Assembly (NCBI GenBank): GCA_015146655.1
Contig: VKHL01000099.1
Span: 1-64,000 of the forward strand
From: Ochromonas danica
Taxonomy: Eukaryota > Sar > Chrysophyceae > Chromulinales > Chromulinaceae
Length of the DNA stretch: 64,000 nucleotides
Direction of reading: 5' to 3'
The translations under genes were made by a program, and so were the position numbers. The notes under the pieces were generated by a model. It ran no database searches, was not told the DNA's origin, and was given only the letters and a program-made list of their open reading frames with translations. Below are positions 28,230 to 40,785 of this stretch, in pieces. Position 1 is the stretch's first letter. Each line of letters opens with the position of its first letter.

Positions 28230-29660
28230 TCAGCTGTTCTTCGCAATCTTATTCGGACAATCGAAGTTGTCAATAGGTTCCGCCGCGCGGCGCTTGGCAG
28301 GCGTTGAAGGGAAGAGAGAGTTGAATAACCCCGAGGAAGAGGCGTCTAGCGACTCGGAGGCGCTGGCCATGCCCCTGGAGAGCGATTGGTACAAGTGAAA
28401 AGAGCCGGTGATGAAGGAGTAGGAGGGGATGCGGTGCAGGCTGCTACCCTTGGATGAGGAGGAGGAGGAGGAGGAGGAGGAGGGGGCCAGGGAGGAGGCA
28501 GGCAAGCTCTCTGTCTCGCCTTCTCCCACTCTATTATCTTCGATATTACCATTTCCAACAGCTTGTGTGCCATCCGTTGCCTTTCCACTCGAGAATAGCT
28601 CGATGGTGCCCGTCACGCTCACCTTCTCGCCATTTCCCTGCTGATCTTCCTGCTCTTCGCAGTGGAGAACTGCTCTGGCCTCTTCTGCAGAGTCGCATTC
28701 TGTCTCTGCGGCTGACTCGCTGGGCGGTAACAGAGAGGTGGAGACAGAGGAGTGCGAGGACTGCTCCTCCGCGCTCTTGGCTGTGATGGGCCACGCTGTT
28801 GTGAGCTCCGCAAGAGGCTTGCTGATAGCCTCAAGCGAGGCGTCCAGGTAGGCCACCCAATGGTTCTGCGCTAGCTCCATGATATGCGCTTTCTGCAGCG
28901 CCTGGCGAGTGGCCCGCAGCGCGCGATCCAAAGCCACTGGGCCCGTATCTTCCATGGAGAAGGGACCCACGCCTGGCACGTTTTCGACAACTAGGGTGAG
29001 CAGTCGGCAATTCGAGAAAGCCTTGGGCAGCGAAGAGGAGCCAACGCGGTCGAAGACGACGTTGACGATGAGCTTGCGGTCCGCTGCCAGTCTGAGTCCT
29101 TCCTCGGAGACAGAAGCAGAGGACGAGCGAGTCTTTTGGAAGCAGGCCTCGAGGGCCATCATGCCGTCGTGGTCCCAGACGCCGCCGTCGATGTGCGGCG
29201 AGCCCTCCAGCAGCGCCGGCTGGAACAGTCCTGGGAAGGTGCAGCTCGCACGAGCGGCCAGCGCCAGCTCTCCCTCCACGATGCAATTAGTGCGCATCCT
29301 GCCAAGATCAAAGGCAGTGACGGCCAAGGGAATCTTAGCTTCTGCGAAGGTCTGCACTGGCAGATGCTCGGCGACCTTGGCACGGAAGAGCTCTCCCTTG
29401 AGCAGTCCGCCGATGCCGCCCATGTCCCACACCTCACTGCGTTTAATCGCAAGCACCTTTTCGGCCATTTCGGAGGGGTTCAGCCCAGCCGCCAGGAAAG
29501 TGGCTACCAGGGCCCCAGCAGAGCATCCGGACAGGTGGCTCACACGCAGACATCCCGCCTCCCCAAGCCCTTGGAGAACACCAATATGCGCGTAAAACCG
29601 GAAGAATCCAGGCGCGAGACACAAGGCGTAGTCCTCTGAGCCCAATATGTGACCCAGCAT
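28230..29660 (-). CDS. Patatin-like phospholipase
   Basis: Single exon, 476 residues from the first ATG at 29660. The N-terminal 260 residues are a patatin domain. It has an oxyanion-type segment APGFFRFYAHIGVLQ, the nucleophile Ser47 in SGCSAG (GxSxG), and the dyad Asp158 in HIDGG. Such enzymes hydrolyse acyl chains from phospholipids or galactolipids. The start codon is close to the domain, with only about 15 residues before it, so no targeting peptide is seen. The C-terminal 200 residues are low-complexity, rich in Ser and Glu, and contain a GAG-encoded Ser run at about 28453-28485 that looks like an expanded microsatellite in coding sequence. Confidence 0.88.
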   Translation of the reverse strand: MLGHILGSEDYALCLAPGFFRFYAHIGVLQGLGEAGCLRVSHLSGCSAGALVATFLAAGLNPSEMAEKVLAIKRSEVWDMGGIGGLLKGELFRAKVAEHLPVQTFAEAKIPLAVTAFDLGRMRTNCIVEGELALAARASCTFPGLFQPALLEGSPHIDGGVWDHDGMMALEACFQKTRSSSASVSEEGLRLAADRKLIVNVVFDRVGSSSLPKAFSNCRLLTLVVENVPGVGPFSMEDTGPVALDRALRATRQALQKAHIMELAQNHWVAYLDASLEAISKPLAELTTAWPITAKSAEEQSSHSSVSTSLLPPSESAAETECDSAEEARAVLHCEEQEDQQGNGEKVSVTGTIELFSSGKATDGTQAVGNGNIEDNRVGEGETESLPASSLAPSSSSSSSSSSKGSSLHRIPSYSFITGSFHLYQSLSRGMASASESLDASSSGLFNSLFPSTPAKRRAAEPIDNFDCPNKIAKNS

Positions 29661-29842
29661 GCTTCCTCCAAACAAATCCAAGCCAAGGCTCAACCAATCC
29701 CAAATCCAGCTTTGGCTCTGGCTCTGGCATTCTGGCTCTCTGTCATTCTGTCATTCTGGCATTCTGGCTCTGGCTGGGCAGTGCAAGGTGTGTGTTCGGG
29801 AGGTTTCCTTCTGCTTCAGTTCAGATTGATCTTTATTTGAAG
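29661..29842. promoter_or_regulatory. Divergent promoter region with CTGGCTCTGGCATT repeats
   Basis: The 182 bp between the patatin (-) and hydroxylase (+) genes contain imperfect repeats of ctggctctggcattctgg and tctgtcattctg at about 29710-29775. Both promoters must lie here. Confidence 0.5.
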
Positions 29843-30925
29843 ATGACCTATCTACTCGTGGAAACTACTTTGCTTGTCGTCTTTCTCATCTCCGCTTTGG
29901 GCCGTCGCCCCTCTGAGCCCGAGCGAGTGGACCTCTGGTACCGCGAGGGGAACACGTGGCCCCCAAAGTGGCAGAACTACAGCCAAGAGTGGCTGGACAA
30001 CATGAAGCTGCGCGAAGAAGAGCTTATGATGCTTCCCGGGGCTGACGAGCGCTGGGAGAACTTCATGCAGTTCACAGAGGGGTGGATGGTGCCGCGCTTC
30101 ACGCCCATGGGCTTCAAGCTCATCAACACGCCCCCCTCGGTGCAGGCGAGACTCAAGGCGGCGCTGGACAAGGCGCTCGAGGACTTCGACGCCATCCCCG
30201 ACGAGCCTCAGATCGACGCTCTGTACACGCCCATCGCCAGCAAGTTCGTGCGGCTGGACGGTCTGGAGCGAGAGGTGCACCGCGAACTGCTACCTCTGCA
30301 CGAGCAGTGGAGCGGCCTGCAGCTGAGACCCTCCAGCATCTACGGCCTGCGCCTCAATCGCAACGGATCCTCTCTTGTCATGCACTACGACAAGGTGAGG
30401 CTGTGCCTGTCACACCATCCTCTCTCTCTCTCTCTCATAGTGTGTGTCTCATGGTGTGTGTTCTCTGTGCGGTAGATCCAAACTCACGTGATCTCCTCCA
30501 TCGTGCACGTGGACCATGACTACGCAGGAGAAGAGCCCTGGCCCATTGAGATCGAAGACCACAACGGCGTGATGCACTCGGTCAACCTCGAGCCCGGCCA
30601 GATGCTCTTCTACGAGTCCGCCGCCTGCCTGCATGGCCGCAGACAGAACTTCAAGGGCAAGTGGTACGCCTCCATCTTTGTTCACTACCAGCCAGTCGAC
30701 CCCGCGATCTGGAGCTACACGGTGGAGGACGTCATCGCCAACGTTCCGCCGCATTGGCGCGACGGCATTGTGGAGGAGCACGGCTCTCGCTGGGCAGGAG
30801 CTGGAATGACCACAGACAGCCTCGCCACTGATGGTGCGCCACCTCGTGTAGTCCAAGGTGAGGTCGTACCCGATCTGCGTGCCTATTGGAGGGCTCGAAG
30901 AGGGCTAGGGGAGGAAGAGCTGTAA
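29843..30925 (+). CDS. Prolyl 4-hydroxylase-like 2-oxoglutarate/Fe(II) dioxygenase
   Basis: Two exons, 29843-30394 and 30476-30925, with an 81-bp GT-AG intron; 333 residues. Residues 1-20 are a signal peptide or signal anchor (MTYLLVETTLLVVFLISALG), so the enzyme acts in the secretory pathway. The iron-binding HxD is HYD at residues 181-183, directly before the intron. The distal His is in CLHGRRQNF (about residue 237), followed by basic residues (FKGKWY) that can bind 2-oxoglutarate. The segment VISSIVHVDHDY followed by an LEPGQMLFYESA loop fits the prolyl-hydroxylase-like branch. The substrate is not evident; wall or secreted Pro-rich proteins, such as the one at 21387, are a plausible class. 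Confidence 0.82.
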
Positions 30926-31224
30926 TAGGGTATACCAGTGTAATGTACATAATGTTGTGCTCTAATACTCTATTTCTATCCTTTAGAATGTGGTAGTTAT
31001 CTTAACTTCCAGATCATGTTGATCACGCCCTACAGTACTGTACATACTACCTACACTAGACTACCTACTGTAGACTAGTGTAGACACTGATGGTACTCTA
31101 CAGTGACACTCATGGTATTGTTATTTGCGCGGAAAGAGCCAAAGGGCCAGATCTGGCAACTTGACCTGGTCCATTCGTTTTCCAATCACTTGTTAAGGCA
31201 ACTGCAGCCCTCGAGAGAAAAAAG
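30926..31224. other. Spacer rich in CTAG/TAGAC words
   Basis: 299 bp between the hydroxylase and NOG2 genes. Its middle (31030-31100) is dense in tactgta, ctagact and tagactag words, a low-complexity type that recurs in the spacers at 33060-33200 and 57120-57400. Confidence 0.4.
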
Positions 31225-32936
31225 ATGGGCAAAATCAACTCTAACAGCTCTACTAACCCTGACCGCAAGGCGGAGAAAGGCGGCATGCGATCGAAGTCGA
31301 AGATCATGCGCCTCAACATGTACAAGGACGGCAAGCCAATTCGCAACGCGGAGGGCAAAATCATTGGCGGCGCGTACTGCTCGCGGACCACGGCAGGCGG
31401 GCAGAAAATCGTCCCTGGCCAACAAGGTCGCATCGCACCCGATCGCCGCTGGTTCGGCAACACGCGCGTCATCTCTCAGAACGAGCTGGACCAGTTCAGA
31501 GAGAAGGTGACCGCCGCCAAGAGCGACCCGTACGCCGTCTTGCTGCGCCGCAAGAAGATCCCCATGGCGCTGCTCAAGGACGCTGCCGACGCGCAGAAGG
31601 CCCAGGAGGAAGGCTTGGTCAACGTGGCGGCCACTGCCGAGGGCTTCCAGGACGCCTTCGGACAAAAGAGTCGCCGCAAGCGCCCCAAGACGTCTCTCTC
31701 CTCTTACGAGGACCTCATGCAGCACGTGGCCTCGACACAGGAAAAGGCAGAGGCCGTGGAGGCGGAGGCGGTGCAGGAGGAGGAGGAGGGCCGCGACAAG
31801 CGCAAGAACATCCGCGACGATCTCTTCGCGAAGGGACAGAGCAAGCGCATCTGGGGAGAGCTCTACAAGGTGCTGGACTGCTCGGATGTCGTCATTCAGA
31901 TCATCGACGCGCGCAACGTGCCCGGCACTCGCTGCTATCACGTGGAGAAGTATTTGAAGTCCCAGGCGGGCCACAAGCAGCTGGTCAACGTCGTGAACAA
32001 AGTCGACCTCGTGCCCTCCTGGGCGGCCAGGAAGTGGGTGGCGCTGCTCTCGAAGGAGACGCCCACCTTGGCCTTCCACGCCGGCCACAACAACAAGTCC
32101 TTCGGCAAGGGCGCGCTCATCACTTTGCTGCGCCAACTCTCGCGGCTGCACGGCACGAGCAAGCGGCAGATCTCCGTGGGCATCATCGGCTACCCCAACG
32201 TGGGCAAGTCCTCCGTCATCAACGCGCTCACGGGATCGCGTTCCTGCGCCACTGCGCCCATCCCGGGACAGACGAAGGTCTGGCAGTACGTGGCTCTGAC
32301 GCAGAAGATCCACCTCATCGACTCCCCGGGCATCGTCTACGATGGCGAGGAGCAGGAGGAGGAGGACACAGTGCTGAAGGGAGTCGTGCGCGCCGATCGA
32401 CTGAAGGCTCCCATCGACTTCATCCCCGCTGTGCTCAAGCGCGTGCAGACCAAGCACCTCAACGCTCACTACGGCGTGAACTACGAGGGATTCAAGCCGT
32501 CTGGCGAGGCGAACAAAGACCTCGAGGAGGCGCAGCGATTCCTCTCTCTGCTGGCTCTCAAGCAGGGCAAGCTGCTGGCTGGTGGAGAGCCAGACATCAT
32601 CGCCTTGTCCAAGACAGTCATCAACGACTTCCAGCGAGTAAGTCCCATTGCTTTGCTTTACATTCTATTGTATTGATGAGAGGAGACTAACGCAACTCAC
32701 TGTGTGGCTGTGGTTCAAAGGGTAAATTGCCATTCTTTGTGGCTCCTCCTCGTGACGATGAGGCAGCAGAAGAGGAAGTGGAAGAAGAGCCGTTGATGCT
32801 AGAGAACGAGGAGGGCGACGAAGAGGACGAGGGAGAGGAGGAGGAGGGTGAGCAATCAGACGAAATCGACGAGAGTGATCACAATGAGAACGATGACGAC
32901 GATGATGAAGAGGAGGGGGAGGAGGAAGCTGTATAA
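31225..32936 (+). CDS. NOG2: Nucleolar GTP-binding protein 2 (NOG2/Nug2), 60S assembly GTPase
   Basis: Two exons, 31225-32637 and 32721-32936, with an 83-bp GT-AG intron; 542 residues. NOG2 is a circularly permuted GTPase that holds a checkpoint in pre-60S ribosome assembly in the nucleolus and nucleus. The N-terminal NGP1NT-type region includes MGKINSNSSTNPDRK and SKIMRLNMYKDGKP. The G motifs appear in permuted order: NKVD (G4, near residue 258), then GYPNVGKSS (G1, near 322), then DSPG (G3, near 366). The exon 2 tail is an acidic Glu/Asp run of about 60 residues, common in nucleolar assembly factors. Confidence 0.96.
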
Positions 32937-33501
32937 GTTGTCTTTTTATCACAGTGTGTGTGTTAGATGATAGCTCATGGATGATGATGATTTACTAATT
33001 AATGTCATTTGCTCGTTGTTGGTATTGGATTGGATTAGATTGACCCATAGGTCAACATAGTTCAGCAGGTCTAGATGGTCTAGTCAAGTCTAGCTACAGT
33101 ACAAAGACCTTCAGAGAGAGATACTGTACTGTAACTAGACTACTACCGGTACTGTAGCTAGACTAGACTACACCATACACTTGTACTTCATCAACTTCAT
33201 CTACATACATCAACTTGTAGAGTTGATTGGAGAAACGGGTTTTTGTCGTTTTCGAGTAGTTTCTGGTTGTTTCTGTGTGTTTGTTGAAACTCAAACGACG
33301 GCAGCTTGACTTTTCCCTCTCACAGTGAGTAGTAGGCTAAGTAGTCTACAATACAGTACATAGTGTTGTAGTCTACTGTAGTGTATTGGCAGCAGGAGAC
33401 GAACAGCGAGTGTTAGCAGTCTGACTGGGATAGTTGGGAAGAGAAGTGTCAGATAGAGAATACCAGGAAGAGTCAGATCGCAGTGAAGAGGTCCGAGTCC
33501 G
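32937..33501. other. Spacer before TTLL1 with CTAGAC-rich tract
   Basis: 565 bp. The stretch 33060-33190 is full of ctagactag, tactgtac and ggtactgtagctag words. A further ctacagtaca/tagtctac tract lies at 33330-33390. No gene is recognised; the last 100 bp before 33502 should hold the TTLL1 promoter. Confidence 0.4.
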
Positions 33502-34860
<1,359 letters not shown>

Positions 34861-35444
34861 CTTGACTTGGTCAGCTATTGTGTGGTGCATTATTTGTGAA
34901 GATGATTCATGTAGAATTACTTGTTGTTTAACTGGATTATTATCGTCCTTCTTCTCTTCCGTATTTGGAAATGTTATGAAGTGATTGAGTGAATGGTCAA
35001 AATGGATGTCTGAACGATCTCATCTGGCCGATCAATCCACCACAATCAAACCCTAGCGCAGCATTCTCACTTCTCGTCCAACAGTCTTTGCGTCAGAAGT
35101 ATTATATTTACATCGTTCACTCAAAAGAATTGAAAGGAAAACCACAATAACAACAATAACAACAACAACAGTGCTACAGCTTATGTACCACAAAGAATGA
35201 AGTGGTCTACAGTAGAATCAAAGGAAGAGCTCTGAAAGAGGAGCTTCATTTGAGAGATTGGATGGTTACCATGCCTATTCGTCACTTTCTATCGACAGTG
35301 TGGTAAATGAGCTAAATGCGCGCAAACATAAATGGAGGAGCCTGGCCCGCTTGCCGCAAGATGCAGACGCAACAAGGACAAGAGAAGATTGGCGAATGAA
35401 CCACAAGCATTGATTGCATTTCACACATCACGAACAAGTCAAAG
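34861..35444. other. Spacer between TTLL1 and the permease gene
   Basis: 584 bp between convergent genes. It includes an acaacaataacaac-type CAA tract at 35143-35170. No gene or RNA is recognised. Confidence 0.35.
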
Positions 35445-38400
35445 CTAATGCTTCTTGCCTTCTTTCTCCTCTATCTCTTGTAACTTGAGGTCACCATCAT
35501 GACTTTGGCTGCCATTCGCGGTACCATCAGCAATCTGCTGGGAGAGAACTGAGATCACAAACTCTTTGGTATACTCCTCGAAGTCCGAATCGCCAATTAT
35601 CCCACGTGCCAAGGACGAGAAAGACTGGCGAATCCAACTAGCACCTGTTTTTGGAGAAACAACAGGATTGGAGGCTTGGCTTTGCTCTGACTTCGCTCCC
35701 TCCGCGGAGTTGTCGGCGTAAGTCTTGTTGTGTCTGCCAAATCCCGCAACAGCAAGCAAGGAGCGACCTTTGGGGTGCTGAGAGGTCCGCATATGAACTT
35801 CATCGTCCTCCCCATGAGTTGCCTCCCCAGCTTCTCCGTGGGCATCAGACCGATTATTGTGCTGATGAACAACTTCTCCCAGTGACCGTCGAAACAGTTT
35901 AGTGCTTGGCTGCTTCTGCAGCATAGCCACTGGCACAGAAGAAAGCAACTCAGTCAGCTTCGCCTCTTCATCTTGTTCCTCGCTGTTGGCAGTCGCGAGC
36001 TCCACGACATTCTCGCTCTCAAGATCTGCTTCATCTGGATTCTGCAGACAAGGAATCTCCTCGTGAGGAACAACTGCCGCCAGGTTCCGCTTCTTTCCCG
36101 ACCCCTCCACACTCTTAATGCGAATTACAGCAGGTGGCAGGGAAGGGTAGTGAGAAGGAGAGAAAGCTGGCTGCACAAGAGCTACTGGAGGACCAGAAAG
36201 GTACTTTCTCTTCCCTGCCTCGTCACCTCTTCTACCACTCGATTCTCCGTGGAGCCTTAGGGTCGGGACGGATTGATTGGAAGGCGCCGCAGAACGACCT
36301 GGAGACTTGCGGTGGTCCATCGGAGATCTATTGGAGACATGACTATAAGAGCTCTGCCCAGCAAAGGACATGACTGAGGAGGAGGAGGAGACATTGGTAG
36401 GGAACAGGTTCTGACGCTGAGGAGAACGAGAACTCTCCAGACGACGCTGCACATCTTCTCGCATGTGAGAGAAATACGAGGAAGGCGCTCCCTTGCGCTG
36501 CAGAACAGAAGGACTGGGATATCTTTCCTTCGCCTTCGAGCCGCGAGGGGAATGGCTGGGAGTGGATGAAGAAGGGTCGACGAAGGGCAGCAACATGTCT
36601 TCCACTTCAACTTCGCTTCTCTTCGGTACCGCTTCCTCCGCCGTCTCGACGGTATTAGACCTCAACAAGGACTGGCTCTTCTGTTCTGAAATGGCAGCAG
36701 GACCTCGCAGGCTGAAGCTGTTAGGCTGCGACAACTCCACGACATTCTCCTCTTTGGAGCGGGAACTGGTGCTTTCATTCGCGATGTTGCCAGTCTTGAT
36801 GCTCGCCTCCCCGTGCGTGTGAATGCCAACAGTGCTGCGATAGTGTGTGCTTCCGTGACTGTTTTGCCGTTGAAGAGAGGCAACGGGCGATGCGGAGGGA
36901 GAGTACAGACCAACAGGACGCGGGGATTTGTTCGAGTGCAAGTCACGAGGCGAAAGCGGACTGTGCAAGCCATCGCGAGGACTCGCCGTTCCACGCATTG
37001 ACCCTTGCATGTCTGCGAAATTACGCGCGGATTTGGATCGAGACAATCGTTGTTTGGTGTTCGCTAACACGATCGAAGAGATTGAAGAGAGTTGAGTAAG
37101 ACAGACACAGACACAGACACACAGTAACTCACCGTTGATGACGTAAGCCACGAATAACACTCGCTGCTCCTCCTCCGAGAAGCACTGCGCGGCTCTTGCG
37201 TGAAGGACATAATACGATACGGTCACGAGTAAGACCAAGGCTGCAAGGATTACCGCACGAATGATGTGCTTGCGGTACCCCACGACGGAGAGGATGGAGA
37301 GCACGAAGATCAACGACCCATACATCGCCACCCAGCTGCCCAGCGGATTGTTGAAAGGTTTCTCCAGACCATTGTACTTCCTTCGAAACACACAATAAGC
37401 AGCAGAGAGCCCCAAGTTCACCAAATAAGAACACACACAGCCGCTGTTGAAGAGACTGTTTGGCCAGCCGTAGGTGACAGCTCGAAGCACCACCATCAGC
37501 GCGAAGACTGACACGCCCACCACCACAGAGACCAGCACCACGTTATTCTCACCGTTGAGCTGCTTTGTGTCTTTGAGATAGGAGGGAAGAAGGCCCGAGT
37601 TCGCCATCGAAGCCATTTGGCGCACAAGAGTCATGGAGAAGCCCAAGACGACGGCGAAGACGGGCGGAACAGACAGCACGGCCACCTCTCTGTGCGAGAG
37701 AGACAGAAGTCGCTTCAGCCCAGAGGAAAAGGGAAGCAGCACGTGAGTTGTGTTGTCGATGCCAGAGGGGAGCGCGGAGACTGAGAAGAGCACCCCCAGA
37801 GAGGTGAAGAGGAAGACTGACGAGCAGCACAGCAGCACCACGGGAAGCATCTGCTTGGGCTTCTCAGAGCAGCCCGCGATGACAGGGAGGATGTTGATGG
37901 TGAAGAAGAACCACGAGAAGTGGTGCAACAGCTTGCCATTGCGCGGCAAGTCTCGGAAGGGCAGCTCGCCAGGCTCCGCGTTGTTGTCGAAGTCTCCGTG
38001 CATGCCTGCGCTGATCCAGAGCAGAATCATGAGGACGAGAGCTATGACGAAGAGGAAGGCCATGTGCCTCATCTTCTTCATGACGACGTTGCAAAGCGTG
38101 GCGCAGAGGAGGACGACAGCCCAGAAGAGGTAGTCCCAGGCCTGCCTGCCCCCCAGGAGGACCCTCAAGATACCTCCCAGCTTGTAGGTCGCTGCTCCAA
38201 CGAACATGAGGTTCTGCAAGATCTCGATCCAGCCCACCAAGTAGCCCACGAAGGGCCCGAGACAAACTCGCGCGAAGCCGAAGTTCCCGCCTGCGAATGG
38301 CAAGGAGCTTGTCATCTCAGCGGTGCACAGCGCGAGCGCGTAGTAGCCGGACCACAGGAAGAGCTGGAAGATGAGTGCCATCCAGAAGCCTCCCGCCAGG

Positions 38401-38590
38401 CCGTCATTCCATCCGATGAAGTGCCCGCCTAGCCCCACGGCTAGCGCTGTTAGAGAGAAGAAACAAGAGACAGATAGAGCCTGCTGTTAGGAGGAGGAGG
38501 AGGAGGAGGAGGAGGAGGAGGTAGTGTCTGACCGAAGAGCAGGATCTGCAAGTCTCCGACAAGTCTGGAAAACCAAGTTGTGCTGCCCAT
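35445..38590 (-). CDS. APC-superfamily amino acid permease with long Ser-rich cytoplasmic tail
   Basis: Three exons: 38590-38533, 38446-37133 and 37063-35445; 996 residues. Intron 1 (86 bp) contains a GAG/CTC run. Intron 2 is 69 bp, stop-free and a multiple of three, so its retention would only add 23 residues. Residues 20-450 form about 12 membrane helices. APC features include the first-helix region VGLGGHFIGWNDGLAGGFW, SLPFAGGNFGFARVCLGPFVGYLVGWIEILQN and RQMASMANSGLLPSYL, as in amino acid and ethanolamine transporters. The remaining 540 residues are a hydrophilic tail rich in Ser, Pro, Arg and His with many SPR/SP sites, probably phosphorylated and controlling trafficking. The substrate is not determinable. 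A tail larger than the transport core is unusual. Confidence 0.9.
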
Positions 38591-38968
38591 TTTATTCGCG
38601 TAACCTCACAGTGGCATATTGAATCTCAAGAGGAAAGCGAGACGACGCAGGTGATGAAGAACACTCTAAGCAAGGGCTGACTGACCCAACAAGACAACAA
38701 GACAACTAAGATGATTGATAATGACCAAGTAGTTTGTTGTTTCCCTCTCAACACACCTGGCCATGACACTGACACTCGACCGTTTTAACTTAATTATGAA
38801 GCTGGGAATATTGGAATATTGGAATATCGGAATATCGGGATATCGGGATATCGATTTTCGGGGCTTGTCATTCGTCACTCTGTGACAGGGTCCTCCTTGA
38901 GTCTCGCCTCTCAGTATAACGTTAGTAGTTTGCAGCTGTGGAAGTCTATAGGCAGTGAGAGGCAGTTG
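38591..38968. repeat. Divergent spacer with GGAATATC/GGGATATCG octamer repeat
   Basis: The 378 bp between the permease (-) and thioredoxin (+) genes hold six to seven head-to-tail units of ggaatatt, ggaatatc and gggatatc at about 38807-38852. The central atat/gatatc makes each unit partly palindromic. It sits about 120 bp before the thioredoxin start codon. Confidence 0.8.
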
Positions 38969-39581
38969 ATGGCAGTGCTTCTCTTAGCGATCCTTTCCCT
39001 CTATTTGGTGCTGGCGGTCTGTAGCAGAAGTGTGATTGAGATCAGCCCGAACCAGTTCCGGGAGGACGTGATCGCTGATGACCGCGTCTGGCTGATCGAA
39101 TTCTACTCCTCCATGTGTGGATCTTGCCAAGAGTTCGCGCCTACTTGGGAGAAAGTCGCCAACAGAGCGAAATCCGTGCAGAAGGGGCAAGTCAATGTGG
39201 ACGACCCGCAGGGAATGGCTCTGGCAGAGAAGCTGGGGGTGCTGGCAGAGGGCGTGCCAAACATCAGACTCTTCGCGAGGCAAGGCGATCCCCGCGGCGC
39301 CTCTCTCATCAATGGTGTGGTGTGACTCTCACTGCTAGACTACCCTCTGCTGTCTGGAACACTAACTCACACTGTGACATCGTGTGTCTCTGTGTCTATC
39401 TCTGTGTGCAGGAGACAGCTCGCTGGGGGCGGAGGAAGTATCTCGACAAGTTAAAGCAGCGCTGAGAGGTAGTAGTAGCAGTGCTTCCCCCCTTCCCTCT
39501 CTTACCCCTTTGATCGACTGCTTTCTCCTGCCAGCAGGTTTCGACAAAGGAGGCGATGGATTCTTAATGAAGCGGAAGTGA
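38969..39581 (+). CDS. Small secreted/ER thioredoxin-fold protein (PDI-like)
   Basis: Three exons: 38969-39314, 39412-39468 and 39538-39581, with introns of 97 and 69 bp; 148 residues. Residues 1-18 are a signal peptide (MAVLLLAILSLYLVLAVC). The thioredoxin domain has WLIEFYSSMCGSCQEFAPTW with a CGSC redox centre (PDIs have CGHC) and the cis-Pro in EGVPNIRLF. It would form or rearrange disulfides in the ER. The end MKRK is not a KDEL-type retention signal. Intron 2 is 69 bp, in frame and free of stops, so intron retention would insert 23 residues. Exon 2 is only 57 bp. Confidence 0.84.
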
Positions 39582-39813
39582 TCTCCTTGTTATGACTGTT
39601 AGCATAGCACCCCAATGAACACGTCACATTGAGCACATCTGAACCACAAGAACTGGTAGACCTGGAAGACTAAATTAGAGTGAAGAACACAAACCATAGC
39701 CCAGGATACTGTGTGTACCATGTCTCACTCAGGATAACTGCTGAGCTGAGAAAGAAGTGGAAACTGGTTTAAACTAAAGGAACAGAACATAACAGAGAGG
39801 GCTAAGGCTAAGG

Positions 39814-40785
39814 CTAAGCAGAGAAGATCGTCAAGCAGTGTTGAATCGCCTGTCGACAGACGGGACAAGTTCTGTTGTTGTCTCTCCTTCGCTGGCAGGC
39901 AGCGAGGCAACAGCGACAGAGCACTTGGTGGCCGCAGGGAACGAAGGCGACGCTGTCCACTGGCTGGGCGAGACACACCACACAAAGAGAGACTCGCTGA
40001 GCGCTTCGACTTCTTCTCGACGGCCTCTGCGCAGAGAAAGTCTTCTTGAGAGGCAAAGGCCTCGAGTCTGTCTCTGTCATCTCTTGCAGGTGTTTCCCTC
40101 TGATCTGGTCCTTGGCCTCCTCTGAGCAGCGGACCCCTTCATCCAAGACAAGAGATTCAAACACTTCTCTGCCCTTCTCGCCGTGGCAGAGCAGCAGTCG
40201 CAGATTGCTCTTGTCCATGAAGAGCGCGACGAGTTCCTTCTCGCAGGACACGTCGTTCTCCACTAGAATGGTGTTGAGGATGGGCAGGAGGAACCTCGCG
40301 GCCGAGCGCTTCCATCCCGCGGGCGGCTCGTGCCATTCCACGTGCCAGTGGACGGAGATAGCGCTGCGCCGCACGACGAGATTGAATAGCGGCAGACTGT
40401 CGCCGTCCAGGCAGCGCCTCAGACGCACCACGCGCCAGTCCAAGGGCACTTCGCCCTCGTAGACAGGCTTGACAGGCGAGGGCAGGACGACGTGCAGCAG
40501 CAGGCTTCTGTCGCAGAAGCTCAAGGCCAGCCCAGCGAACCAGCCGTTCCACTCGTCCGCCACCTCCACCTCCCAGCGCACTGGAAGCCATTCGCTCTCC
40601 TGGTGACGCTTCAAATGCGCCAAGAAAGCGTCGATACTCTCTGGAGGTGTCTGGTAGTCAGAGAGAATGCAAAGCTCTTCCTCCACACCTACCCGCACAC
40701 TCTCTTCGATCAAACTCATCACAGCTAGTCTGTAGTATGTGGAAGAGGAATTGAGATGAAGAAGAGACTTCCTCGCTTGCATCAT
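39814..40785 (-). CDS. Protein with C-terminal C3HC4 RING finger, putative E3 ubiquitin ligase
   Basis: Single exon, 323 residues. The last 55 residues form a RING finger: SLCVVCLAQ, FVPCGHQVLCRCC and CPVCRQAIQ, with Cys and His ligands in order, as in the RING of MULAN/IAP-type ligases. The first 260 residues are not recognised; they contain a beta-rich stretch (EWLPVRWEVEVADEWNGWF, LLLHVVLPSPVKP) and no membrane segment. It probably ubiquitinates a partner chosen by the N-terminal domain. The first Met at 40785 is followed by a second Met. Confidence 0.83.
   Translation of the reverse strand: MMQARKSLLHLNSSSTYYRLAVMSLIEESVRVGVEEELCILSDYQTPPESIDAFLAHLKRHQESEWLPVRWEVEVADEWNGWFAGLALSFCDRSLLLHVVLPSPVKPVYEGEVPLDWRVVRLRRCLDGDSLPLFNLVVRRSAISVHWHVEWHEPPAGWKRSAARFLLPILNTILVENDVSCEKELVALFMDKSNLRLLLCHGEKGREVFESLVLDEGVRCSEEAKDQIRGKHLQEMTETDSRPLPLKKTFSAQRPSRRSRSAQRVSLCVVCLAQPVDSVAFVPCGHQVLCRCCLAACQRRRDNNRTCPVCRQAIQHCLTIFSA

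Noticed and set aside
31186-32469. 427-codon minus-strand frame opposite NOG2
   Set aside because: Leu/His/Ala-rich shadow frame; the plus strand has all GTPase motifs.
37064-37132. Reading through the TGTGTC tract as permease coding sequence
   Set aside because: It is open, but good GT-AG ends and the typical length make it an intron; retention is listed as a finding instead.
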